From assembly GCA_019914995.1 (NCBI GenBank), contig CM034128.1, forward strand, positions 9,641,501 through 9,705,500: 64,000 nucleotides of DNA, written 5' to 3'. Source of the DNA: Acanthochlamys bracteata. Its lineage: Eukaryota > Streptophyta > Magnoliopsida > Pandanales > Velloziaceae. Positions 26,810 through 39,600 of this stretch are shown one piece after another (the stretch's first letter is position 1; each line of letters begins with the position of its first letter). The notes under the pieces are model-generated. The model was not told the origin of the DNA and did not search any database. It worked only from the letters and a program-made list of their open reading frames with translations. The position numbers were made by a program, and so were the translations under genes.

Positions 26810-28060
26810 AGATGTAAGCATTATAGTTACTGGGCTCTATAGATCATGTGCTATTACTCGCGAATTTTTGGCCGTAACCATGTGTTATATAATTCAGCCT
26901 ATAATTGATAGGTATAAACATTTGGGCCATTACCCAAAGGCTGTAATTCATGTCACTATACCATAATGAGTAGTTGGGCTTGGACCAATGAGGTAGTGCT
27001 CATGGGCTATGGGTTAGAATCAATGAGCCGTAGTTCATATATTATAACTCGTGCTATAGTTAATAAATTAATAAAATATATAAATATTATTTGACTATAT
27101 GTTTGAATTTTAGTTTATTTAATTTTTATATTTTAAATAAAAAAATAAGCTTTTAATTTAAAATATTTTTTATTTATAAATTTTATTTATAAATACTTCA
27201 AATGTCTTCATTGTCAATAGGCAATATTTTTCAGCTATATGCTACAACTCATGGTTATAACTCCTATTCTATAACTTACAAATTCTTAGACCATTCGCTA
27301 TTAATGTCATGAGATTTCGTATAGTTTTGAGCTACAATTCATAATTATAATTCATAAGTCACAACCTAATGCAATAGTCATTGAAACCTATGGGCTCTAA
27401 CTCACAGGCTATGAGCTACCACCAATTTATTATATATTATAACTCATTATATATTTGGGCAATAACCCATGAACTAAAGTTCATGCGTTAGCAAAATATA
27501 TGGACCATAGTTCACAGACCTGCGATGTCATAATATAACAACCTATGATTTATAGGTTATAATTTTATGAGCTATTGCTCTTGTGATATAGCTCATGAAT
27601 CCTTGGGTCGTAATTAACGAGCCATTAACTCATAGGTTATATTGGATGACTTATAAATATAGATCACGATAGATGTGTCTAAAGCTCTATGAACTTTTGT
27701 CTATAATCAATGAGCTATAGTTTTTAACTATATCCCATGTAGTATCTATCGCTCATGAATCCTTAAGCTCTAATTATCCATTAATATTTCAGGACACTTA
27801 GCTTATAGAATATAACTTAAAGGCCATAACTAATACGCTACGGAACATTAACTACACACTGGCAGATAACTAATGGGCCGCAGTCATGAACTTTAGTTCA
27901 AGAATTCCTGCTGTACAATCTATGAACTATAGGTTCTGATCTATATATAACTCAGCTCACACATTCTTGAAACACAAATTCACAGGTCCTCCCATGAAAG
28001 CTGCAGCTTATGTCACGCTAGCTCATTACGAAGTTCTTCGAGAAGCTAATACGCTAATAG
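26810..28060. repeat. Degenerate minisatellite of palindromic ACTCATGAG-like words
   Basis: Over about 1.2 kb, variants of short words such as ATAACTCATG, CTCATGGGCTAT, GAGCTATAG, AGTTCATGA and GGGCCAT recur every 15-30 bases in both orientations, with no coding frame. Two longer near-copies, GCTCATGAATCCTTGGGTCG and GCTCATGAATCCTTAAGCTC, lie about 160 bp apart (27591 and 27751). A plain AT block splits the array at about 27060-27215. It looks like an old, decayed satellite or repeat-rich transposon interior. Confidence 0.6.
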
Positions 28061-31000
28061 CTAGCTTCTAAAATCTACATATAGCACACCACCGACAATT
28101 AAAAAATTTTAACCTTTCCTTCGCGGCATTTTTCTTGTTATAAGCAGTGTTTTCAACTTGGCGAACAAATTTTCTCTAGAAAGAGTAAACACGGATGACT
28201 TTATTCCCAAAAAAATTGCTACGTCACCCCCATCTAAGGCAACAAATCTCCAGAATCTAATTACATGATTACATCCATCTCCTTCTTTCAGACTCTTCAG
28301 GAAATAAGCATGGCCAATATTTAAGTATCGTGAACTCTGATGCAGTGCAAACAACCCCAGCTACATAAAGGAAAGTGAAATGAATGATAGAACGAAGACA
28401 TTTTCATCACTCATCTGAGACAACAAAAAGGTTTGGAAATCCTGCAGCAAGTTCTTCCATTCATGTTGTGAAGAAAGACAAATGATCTTCCATGATCTCC
28501 ATAACAAGTCCACTTTCAGCAGGCTTCAAATCAGAAGCCTCTTGTTAAGGATTCAGCAGGAGGGAGGTTGATTGCAGTATCATTCGGTTGGAAAACTCTT
28601 CGTGCTTCGAATTGCACTTCTCATTGGCAAATGGACTATGGATTACTAAGAATATCTTTAACTGATGTCCTGACTTACATATTGGGCATGGTCTTTTCCT
28701 CCTAAGCCATGTGTCAATGCACTGCAATAAAAAACAATACAGAAGTTATGGAACGTTGATTGTTATGCAAAAGAAACGACATCGCAATTGTGTAGACCAA
28801 ACTGCATACCTCTTTGTGGAATTTGTGAAGACATGGCAAGTGAGGGATCGCATCTCCTACAGCTGGCATCTCGAGGCAAGCAGCAGTCTTCAGGATTGCT
28901 ATCCTTCTGTGCAAGAATAAAAGGTTGGTCAATGGTTGTATTCTACTTCAGCTTGGTGTGCGAATATTAAAGTATTTACAGAATGAGAGTGAATAATTAA
29001 TACCTGGACTACAGATTGAGGTAAGCTATTGATCTGCCTATCAGAAGCACCACACAGTTGATAATTGTTCTCATCAAGAGCCAACAACTCATAATCCTCC
29101 TTATAAACAAAACAGTCAATCAGAGAGACTACACATGATTAATCGCGGAACGCAGAAGTTTGCAGATAAAAAGTTCTCTTATGACTATAAAAGTCGTGGC
29201 AGTGGACATGATGGAGTGGCAGTCAGTGGCTGCTCTGAGGCCTTACCAATGCGAGTGCAGCTTCACTCCCTTGCTATTATTGGCAGTTTATGATATTGAT
29301 TAAGGTCAGGCAGTCAGAAAGTTCGAACAGGATTATATTAGTTAGGCAAAATCAGGATAGCTATGGATTTCAACAAACAGCTCCATCTAACTACTCATTT
29401 CGCTCTCATATGTCGCATGATACCCATTATGCCAACTCACTCTATTATGTATCCCTTGAAGGGAAGTGATGAAGAAGACACCTTAATTTCCATCATATGC
29501 GCTCCACCACAAGAATTAGGAACTGGAATTGATGGCACGAACTTCTAAACATGACTGCAAATTTCTGAATCAAGAGATTGAATGGCCACATAGGCAGATT
29601 TTATAACAAAATTTGCTTGTTTCACCAACCTAGATGGCAGCTCAGGTATCAGCTTCCCACATAACAGGTTAACAATCAAATCTTTTTTTCCTTTAGTAGG
29701 GGAAAATTGTTTTGCAGTTTTACGAGTACTGGCTACATATTTTTTGCGTGCTTAGTACAGCAAAAAATCTCAATAAAAGTAGTTACTTCTAAGTAATCTA
29801 TTAAGCACAAAACTTTTGTATGCTAAAGTGAGGATTTCACCAAGTAACTCCAAAAAAGAAATAGTAATGATGGAAACATAGTGCCCATACATAGAAGGCT
29901 TACTCATTGAAATCACAAAGCAGGTCATCCATATTGGATGTAGTTTCCAATGTTTCTAAGTAATTGAATCTCTGAAAATAAGCAATAGGGAGTTTGCAAG
30001 AAAAAATTGTAACAAATTAAAAGGAAACACAACATAACAGAAAATATGACAGGAATAAATGAAGTAACAAGTATTAAATTGAGAAACAAACAACCAAAAA
30101 TTGCCTAACAGAAGATTTACAAATATCGACAATTACCTAGAAAGATTACCAGTAAACAACCAACATTCCAACTAGCCATTAGCCACCATTTAGTCCTCAC
30201 ACTGCCTCTAACAAGCGGAAAGTAGTATTGTTCCTTGTAATCATTGACTAAAAACCAAACATTCACTGCATGTTTCAAAATTTCTTTTCTTTAAAAAAAA
30301 TCTTAGAGAGTAATTGGCCTTCAATCCATGCATCTTTCCACAGAACTCATACTTCGCTCTTATATATAGCATAAGGTTGTCACTTGTCAAAAATACGATA
30401 ACAGAGCCCCTTTCTAGTGAAGCAAACCGTTTAATCTATCCTCCATTGAAACATGATATGGTTACCATATGCTTAGCTATTATTATAGGTGACTATAAGA
30501 ATGTTCATGCATAACTGCAGGCATAAGTGCTCACTAAGAACTACAATCACGAATCTGTCATTTGACTTACGATGCACATCAAGAACAAACAACATATTGC
30601 ATCTACAATATGCTATATCAGTTGCTTTAGAGAAGAGAAATCACCACGTCAAAATCACCATGGTTGGCAGAGTGTCTCCTAACTTGGGAAAGTCTTGGAA
30701 AGTGACTACGAGCTTGACCTCTTGATTGAGCAGAAGAATTAAGCAAAGATCTGGTGTGGTGTGATGAGCATTTATGAAGTCATTGGGTGCTACCTGCATC
30801 AAACATATCAAATCAAGCATTAGGCAAGCTAATATTCATCCCATCTTCAAAGACAACTTTTTAAGCAAAAAAAAAAAAGTCAATCAAATAGAAATAACAT
30901 GAAATCCAACATAGATGTATATTCAATGTCATGGATAGTCTTACAGCAAGAAATCTGCTCTGTCTTGCAGAAGTGCCAGCACTTTGAGCATTTCCCTGCA

Positions 31001-31652
31001 GTCAGACCCATATGACATGTCAAAATAATGATAATACCTTTCATTGAAAGGTTTGGAAGCTGCTGGGGTGTGCCTGTGTCTATGTCCGCTTTGGTGTCAG
31101 TATTAACATGAGGATATGCGCAAGTTGAGAGCATGTGGAACGCATGGCGTATCCATACGATTCAGTCGAGTGATCTCGACAACACAGGTAAAAGGTTATT
31201 ATGGATATAATTACTAAAAAGGACATACACAGGAGAAGTATCAAAAGTTCAGATGAAATGTTTATTGATTAAAAATTATTACAGTTCATTCACGTTGCTT
31301 CTTTGGAGTTCATTTTATGAAAATTGGCAATAACTCCTCGAAGGTATCATATATTCACAGCTATCACGGCTTAACAGTAAGTGGTCTTCAAAAGAATCAG
31401 CAAAACAATATATTTGTCTTTATCTAACACATAAACATCTAAACAGGCTTACAGAATGAGATGGACCACAATATGCAGATAAACCAGAAGCATGCTCAGA
31501 ATCTTCTTCTGCATGCTGCAATGACCATGATATGTTTGCATCTACCTGCCAACATCGACAAAAGAATAAATTCTAGCAAAATTATACTTCTTTGAAAGAA
31601 ATCATACTTTGTTTTCCATCTTCAAAGAAACTAGGCAAACTATACACTCAAA

Positions 31653-31687
31653 AACCCTAAACCCTAAACCCTAAACCCTAAACCCTA
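31653..31687. repeat. Interstitial telomere-type repeat (CCCTAAA)n
   Basis: Five consecutive perfect AACCCTA units, the Arabidopsis-type telomere motif, lie inside an intron of the decayed RING gene, between its VDANISWSLQ exon and the exon carrying SDELLARLLQ. Confidence 0.95.
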
Positions 31688-32671
31688 GTCGGGCTAAGGC
31701 CAAACAGTTCATAGGTAATCATTGTGCATCTAACTGATGCTGCTAAAAAAACCATCCTTTTAAACATGGCCAAAAGTCCTAAGAAAGCAACAGCATTACT
31801 CTTACGTGAAAACATGATCCAAATATATAAAATAGAAACAAACAGCAAATCTCCTCTGTAACCAATGATCCTGATAATTCATGATAAAACTGCTCCTGGA
31901 GCAAACGAGCCAAAAGCTCGTCTGATTCAGTCTGGCTAGCTTGTGCACTATAATTCTGAGAAAACCTGGTGCTTCTACTTTCCAAGCGACAACTTCTTAC
32001 TTTAGGGGAGGTAACCCGTTGACTTTCAATGGCCTGTTCTAGCATGGTCCTAGGCTGTTGAATAGTAAGATCCCTAGCTGATTATGAAACTGAGGGTTGC
32101 CCAGATGACTGCAACTGTGACATTTGGGTTTCCTCAATGTTCAAGCTAGCTCTTACAGGAGAAGAAATCACGATGCAATTTCTTCTACCTTCCAATCGCA
32201 TTTTACCATTTTTTTCCACATTCTGCCTCTGAATTTATACATGTCTCAGGCTGGGTTGAATTTGCAGCTACATCCAAACAACATAGATGTTAGAACTCAG
32301 TAGCACAATCACATTTGCCACTTCTTCCATACTTGCAAAAAAAAAAAAATGCAGGTGGAAGGATAGGGATGTCAATAACCTATAACGAACATGTGTCATT
32401 CTCCAATTATCGTTTGCTAGAAAAGCTATTGTTATCATGGTATATGTTAACGCTAAAGATTTCCTTAGGTCTGAATGCCCTGCGTCAGCAAACTTTACCT
32501 GAGTGAGGCCAAAAGGGACTTACAACTAGACTGGGAAAAAGAAATGGAATTTCTAGCAACAACATTTGCCATAGAAGAACTGTTTTTGACAAAAGACACG
32601 ATTTCGCACTTTCTTGCTGCCAAAGATGATATTTTTCAACAAAATGCAACAGAAAAGGACCAATCAACATG

Positions 32672-32672
<1 letters not shown>

Positions 32673-32708
<36 letters not shown>
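32673..32708. repeat. GA microsatellite
   Basis: An uninterrupted run of about 18 GA units within intron-like DNA of the decayed RING gene. Confidence 0.95.
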
Positions 32709-32709
<1 letters not shown>

Positions 32710-35199
32710 ACTACAAAATCAAAATCCTAGGCAAAGATATGATCCTTTGGACCTAGTATAGCAACTACATCCCCTTTCTGTGCCATAAAAGATTTCAACC
32801 ACCCATAATACAAAGATAAAATCATTCCGCAATAGATCTTCCATTCACATAATAAATTAACATTAAAACAAAATTATAATCACCTTATCACCAGTAATTT
32901 TCATAATTTGTTACTAAGACATCTCTAGCATTTAGATGCCAAATTATTTCCTGAGAATGCCAAAAAACAAGCAGCATGTCATAGAATCAGCTGAATACAA
33001 GAGCTCCTCTTTTTAGTTTCAAAATGGAAGAGCTCAAAAACAGGTAAAACAAAGACATCCACCTATAATCCACATTGTCTAATAAAACTCAACCTTTCTA
33101 TTTGCACGATAGAAACTAGAATAGTCTGAATGATCAGACCCACAAGTGCAAGTGTCAAAGTGAAATATTTATATGTACACGAAACCAAAAGAGTCGACCA
33201 ATTACAAGTTGGAAGCTTTGACGATCAAATAAACATATTAGCAATTAGCACAAAAGCTAGAGCTAGAGATTTAAAGAACTCAAAGATTAAGTATACCCTG
33301 AGCATGAGTTGCATGACCATCATAGTTAGGACTTACCTGCTTGATGAAGTTTCAACTATGCTGCCTCTCGAGTGATAACCATTGTATTTCCTTTAGTCTT
33401 ATCTGTAATTAGGGCTTGTGCATTGGGACCAATTGTAGTTATTTAATGTGATAGAGTATGGACTGCTAACTCCTACAGAGCACCCTTTCCTTACTGATTT
33501 TTAGCACTGAGGTATGCTCCCTCCTTGTTATATTACCTGGAGACATACAACCATTATGCACCAACCTCCTCTGTCTAGTTTTTCTTGGAGAAGCATCGGT
33601 TGGTATCTTGCTAGTGCAATCTTGAGCAGGACTATGCTGAGAATTATTGCAGAGATATACTTCAATATGACCAATTTGATTTTTTGCACCCACGAAAGAC
33701 GGTGATGTTCCAGAGGAGTCCAGCTGGTCAAGAACATCCGAGATGACACTCCTAGGTATTTTACGTGGGGATACAACACCACTCAAATACCAACTTCCTT
33801 TTACCAACTTTTCTCCGAAATTCATCATGCTTCAGATTCCCTACTCCATATTTATCTTAGGACTCAATGCTCAAGTCAATCTCTTTCACTTTATATGTGG
33901 GTTTTATTTCCATTTTGGAGTGTCTAAGACTTCACAGGCCTTCCCAGTTGTTCATCCCAGAGACAAAGGAAGGAGCAGGACGCACAGACAAAGGAGGGCA
34001 ACTTATGTCCACTATTTTGACGTCTGTCTGATTGTGATTCATAGAATTCGTCGATAAGAAATTACCATTAATAGTCTGATTGCTGAAGTTTGTGTTATTC
34101 TCAATCCATGGCTCTTTCCCATTCCTCTTCACAGGGCCTATACATCTACTCTTATGAAATTGGGCAACTGGAGTTTTCTTACCCTGGTCTATTATGTTCC
34201 CACTTGTTCTTTTCTCCTCAGAAGACAAACCTTGCTTAATTTTCAGCTGGTTAGTCAGTAGTTGAGGACGCAAGAGCTTTTCATCTGATACTTCAAAAAC
34301 CTTGAGCGCGAGGCTTGCTTGCTTGAATAGGTAGTCTGTATCATGTTGAAGTCTACTGCTATTACTACTACCTACAATAGGGATTATTGAAGTCTTTCGT
34401 CGACTATTTGTTATATGTTATACACAGTTCAGTGGTTGGGCCAGAGAACCTATTCGCAGTAGACGACATTGAAGCTGCTCTATCACGGGTATGAGGAACT
34501 TCTGCCAAAAGATCAATGTCATCCATTTTCTAAATATCTGGATTGATCTACCTGAAATCAAGATCAGAAACACACAGAATAGTAATTGCTTTCAGCGCCT
34601 GTCCATCCTAAGTTATTAAAAATTACTTAGACAACTATGCATGTGGCTTCTCTCAGGAACAATTCACTAATCCTCCTAGTGTTTCAAAAACTGAGAAGAG
34701 AATATTAATCTGTTTTTACCAGAAAATGCAGCAGCAAAAAGCAAATCCAACAGGTAATAGGCAATGGAGAAGAGTTTACTAGCCAAAAGTAAGTACCTCA
34801 CCGGTGTGCCAATAGTAACTGCATCATTTAGATTTCCATTTAGAGTTTTAACATAGACATATTTGATTCATTTAGCTTGTGTACTCTATGCATATTGCAG
34901 AACACAAAGGCTAAATTAAGTTAAGATCAGATCAAATACACCACAATTCAAACAGGGAACCGAATTGAACCTTATGGTCAAGTTCAACAACATGATACCG
35001 ATACAGGCAATAAAATTTACGGCATAAACAAACAAGTAATCATCCATATAAAATTTAAAGCGTCATTAAAAAAAATCAGCTGAACATTACAGAGTAATCT
35101 GAAACCAAGATCATTAGACGCTGAAAGAAAAAAAAATTACAGACGGTAATCATTTCTACAGCAAGATAACCGATGTATTCAAAAGTTGAAAGATAATCT

Positions 35200-36600
35200 C
35201 GAGACATAATAGATCGAACCTTGTGTGGCGGGAAATTGGATCGACGGGAACGAACGAAAAGAGATAAATTCAAAAATCAAACGCCGGGCAATGAAAACCT
35301 TAGCTTCCTCCTCCCTTGTTCATTCATTTTCTTCCGGGCAGCGGTCGACTATTTTGTCCGTCGTTGCTATTCTCGCCACCGACGTAGCAGTGGCCTGGTG
35401 CTTGGAGTTCGTGCGCCTACCGCAACTGAACGGGCGATACGTTATTGGACTGAGCCCAAGTCCAAGTAACCTGAACTCAAGCTCAGAGCTTGCGTAAATG
35501 GTTAACAAATGACTATTATGCCTCTGACATTAAGGGAGCTATTTAACGTGCCTCGTTGGCATTTGAGTAAATCCGATTTGCTCACTCTCTTTCTTAGAAA
35601 TATAATTAAAAAGAAAATAGAAAAAAGAATTATTAAAGCAGCAGTGAATGCTCTCCCTCTCGTCTCTCTCGTCTGCGCTCAAAATCTTGATTTCAGGTTT
35701 TCGATTTTTGAAGTTATTGAAGATTTTGAGGTAAACGATTGTTTCTACGGTTCTATTGATTTCTGTTTTCTGCGAAAGTTTTCATTTTCTGAGCATCTGT
35801 TTGTTCAATTTCGAGTACAGAATTAGGCATTGGATTACTGCAGCTCTTCTAAAATCTGCAATTTTTAGTTGTTTTTCTAAGTCGAAACTGTTGTTTTACG
35901 GATTGTGTAGAAGAATGTGAGCTATTTGTTACAGTAGAGTGTTCAGTGATATTAGTTAAAGCTGTGTTTTTGCTTTTCTATAGATGAGAATAAAGCTGTA
36001 GGTATCAAATGTTGAGCTGAAGAATTGCTTTTTACAGCTAAATATTATGATGATGTTTTGTTATTAGAAGATTCCAAAAGCATGGTGAAATTTGAAATTT
36101 GCTTTTATTTGATGCCATAAGGATGCTTTTAGGTTTCTGGGATCATGAAGTGGATTGAGCATTTGAAAGGAATACTTGAAGACTTGAAATTGTGTTGTTA
36201 GTTTCAAAGAATAGTTTATTGAAATGTCAGTTTCTTGTAATGCCATAAGAAGGTGTTATTACAACTTACTTTAGTATCTTCTAGCATGGAGTGGATTTAG
36301 GAATTGAAAGGAATAGTGTTGAAGAGTGTAAACTGTCTAGTTTCTTTCAGGGATAGTAGTATCATGCATATGAAATGGTGTTGTACTATTTTATTTTTGT
36401 GCCATGAAAAATGTAGCTCAAATCATGCCCATTTGCAAATGAGAAGCACAGTTGTTAGAATCAAATAACACAGATTGTGATGTTTTGCTTTTCTTGAAAT
36501 TTAAAGTGATGTGCTTGTTCTATATTTCAAAATGCTATGTGATACTCATACTTGACTTTTATGAACTTTTCTTTAATGCTAAAGGAGTGGCGAGGCCGGA
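35200..36600. promoter_or_regulatory. Head-to-head 5' region shared by the RING copy and the PHD/SANT gene
   Basis: The minus-strand RING copy and the plus-strand PHD/SANT gene point away from this interval. A likely leader exon of the PHD/SANT gene ends at GAG before GTAAAC near 35730, followed by an intron whose acceptor is at 36583-36584, just before the ATG at 36601. The GC-richer stretch at about 35330-35470 is the best candidate for the shared promoter. No specific element was placed. Confidence 0.4.
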
Positions 36601-39600
36601 ATGCTAAACGAGGGAGTATTGACATACAAGAGGAAGCGTTTCTCTTCTAGATCTAATTTGGTGCATCGTGTTGAAGCAACAGATTCGTCATGCTCTGGCT
36701 CTTTAACTCCATCAATACATCAAGAGCCATGTTTAAAAGCTGGACCACATTCTTCTAACAAAAAGCTCAGTGGAGACAATGTGGTGCGAAGATTAAAACT
36801 GCATTCTCTCATGTTATATTTTTAACTTATGTTCATGGATCTGGAATTCTTGATTTGTTATGGTCTATTGGGGAGCTAATGTATGTTGTCAGCTTGCAAA
36901 GGCAAATTACACTTTACATCAAAAGTTCTCTTTGATGATCACTGATCTATTTTATAAGGACTAGCAGAAAGAACTTGAAAAAGAAGTTTGGTAATTAGAA
37001 TTATGTGTATCCCTATTAAGGGTGTTAGAAGGGATTTTGTTTGATGCATTTAGAAATTCTAAGGCACCATGAACTTCGGTTTTTATTTGTTTGTTTTTCT
37101 CTGCCTTTAGTCCATGGTATAAACTTAGGTTATACCTCTCTTTGAAGCTGCAAACAAGTTGAGAAGAAAAATAAGGTATATATCAGTTTGGAACCCATAG
37201 TAAGAAGAGCAAGTTGGACTAGGATGTGGAAATTGTAGTTTTTGCTATGTAATTCTGTTAGAAAAATTAGTATATCAGAGATGTTTTTAAAGTCATTCCT
37301 GACTGTAGGATTCTTCGTACTCGCCTCTTCAAAGTATTTAACTGTTTTGTATGATAGCTCATCGATCTGCTCTCAATTAAGCAAGCTACTTTCCTACTTT
37401 AGGAACATGACAATTCCTCGTCCTAACCATAAGGTTCCTGGTTGCATGTGTATATTATTTTGCTCGCTACTGCAGCATTGTTGCAGGTGTGGTGTTCTTG
37501 ATGTGAATGGGAACCTTCAAGACTGTGATAGCTGCTCTGGGACTTATCATCTTCATTGTAGTGATCCACCTTTTAAGGTCTCTGCATATCGCATCTCAGA
37601 TAGCTCAATGATGAGTTCTCTCCTTTCCTTTTACTTTCCTTTTCCTTCTTTGCCTAGAAACAAACTGATTAAAGTTCTACTCTCTCTTAAGAATTTTCCT
37701 CAGGGTATATGGCGTTGCTCAAATTGTGTCAAAAAACAAAACTTTGAAGTGCTAGCACAACAGCAATTTCCAAATAGCGTTACCGTAAGAAAGACTAGAA
37801 GCACAGATGAATCTGGACTAGAATTTGGTTCAAATATATCATTCCCTACTATATATGCTGTAAAGGATAGCCCACTGAAAGCAAACTCATCAAAAGTGCA
37901 TGCATCTCCTAGCGAGGTGGTAGGTGCGTGTCAGATAGACATTTCATCTGGTTCAGTGGGCAACATTGAGTGCTTACCAGGGAATTCACAGGCTCAATCA
38001 ACCAATCCTAATATTGTTAGGACATCAGATATTATCTTTTCAAATTCTTCAACTGGGACTAAAAATGACCCTTCCCATCCTGATGGCTCTCGCATAGTGT
38101 CTTCAAGTCCTAATGAAAAGGCTCAACCTTCATGCGATGTGGAAAATGCAAAAGATTGCAGTACTCCCTGGATCACCTTTGCAAGAAGAATGAAAAGGAA
38201 AAAAGATGCAAGTGAGGAATTAGCTCAAAGCCGCCTAAAGACTTCAAGTAGACAGTCTTCTTTGGGCATTAATAGCGATTTTTCTGTAGGCAGAAGTCGG
38301 GAAAGCAGATGTTCTTCCCTACGAAGCATCTCAGAAAATCAAACAAATAATGCACCTCCAGCTCTACAACAACTTGATGTCTCTCCGTCCATTGTCCTTC
38401 AACAAAAGAAGGTGGTTTCTAATTACTATTCATTCGACATATTACGTGTAACTTCATATCTAACTATTCTTCGTAACTTTCAATTCAAACTTCATGGACA
38501 TGCACTATAGTCTAGCATCAGCAAGGAGTGCACTGTAGATATGCCCTCCAGATGAGAAGCATTGCCATCTTTTTGCATTCTCGTCAATCTTTCTATTGCC
38601 TCAACGGTTTAATATAGTATGCTTTCGGGAACAAAGATTATCATAAAAGGTTTTACACAATCATTTGAATGACAGTGAGAAGTATTTTGATTTAATGTTT
38701 GATGAACAGAATGATAGTGGATACGCTGGACCAGATGCCAATGTTCTGGAAAGCTCCTCTATTAGGTGCGCCGCAATTTAGTATAGTAGATTCAATTGTT
38801 CTTATTGATGGAAATTTGACATATTTCTTCTTGTAACCAGTCCCAAAGAGGCAGATCCAGCTAACAATGGTGCCTGTTCAAATAAGAAGCTGCCAAATGG
38901 TTCAAATGCGCGAACATGCCACTTGGAGAAGATCGGAACGAATGCTTCAAAGGAGAGAAGCTGTACTGCAGGTCTTATGCCATCTGCTGTACCAGCTACG
39001 TCTTCATGCCTCAGCAATACTGAATTGGACAGAACATCTTGTTGGCCTGTGCTTGAGAGACCTGCTGAAACACATCTTAGATTTACTTCTTCAAGAAGCA
39101 CAGAAATGCATGGACCGCTGGAAAATGTTGCAGAAGAAGCAGCTGATTCACAGGTTTTGTCAACTTCTAAACATTTCCCTTTCGTACAGCATGATGGAAA
39201 TAATGGGAGATCCAGTGGTTTGGAGTGGTTGGAATCTGTAGATAGAGCACTGCAGGGTCCTAACAAAGCTCGAATGCCATCATCAATCATCAATGGAGTT
39301 CCCGTCTGCTGTGAAGAAGCATCTAATGAAGATGCTTTGCCTAATTCTCCAATCCACTTAGTTGCAGGGTGCTCATATGATAAAGTAAGCTCACTGTTAA
39401 GGTTAATTTGGCTTCGTATGTGCTGTTTCTAGATTTATTTGATAATGTGGTTTTTATTAGTGACAATATACTGCAATGAGTCACCTGCAGGTCTCACCTA
39501 GCGGAATATCCTTGATTGCTTGAAAATGCATTTTTCCTCTAAAATTGTGGACATGGTCTAAAACTATGGCTTTTGAATTATTTTGGTATCCTGCTGAGGG

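Larger units (their letters stand above)
28545..34526 (-). pseudogene. Decayed RING-H2 E3 ubiquitin ligase gene
   Basis: Exon-like blocks on the minus strand follow the order of a plant RING-H2 ligase family: MDDIDLLAEVP at 34526, a Ser/Asn-rich middle (34420-33940, 33828-33466 with RRLVHNGCMSPGNI), SDELLARLLQEQFYHE near 31900, VDANISWSLQHAEEDSE at 31552-31455, an Arg/Ser block near 30700, YELLALDENNYQLCGAS at 29100-29007, and the RING at 28905-28640 (HLPCLHKFHKE, CIDTWLRRKRPCPICK). Splice-like borders persist, so this is an unprocessed copy. Against function: the frame changes between the first exon and NSRRKTSIIPI within a gap too short for an intron, a TAA follows GQPSVS near 32085, the frame jumps in the Arg/Ser block, and a short deletion just before CLEMPAVGD spoils the first zinc-binding pair. 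A shortened product cannot be excluded. Confidence 0.7.

Noticed and set aside
35221-35826. Plus-strand frames of 82-105 residues near the shared promoter
   Set aside because: Composition suggests leader or promoter DNA; they overlap each other in different frames and match nothing.
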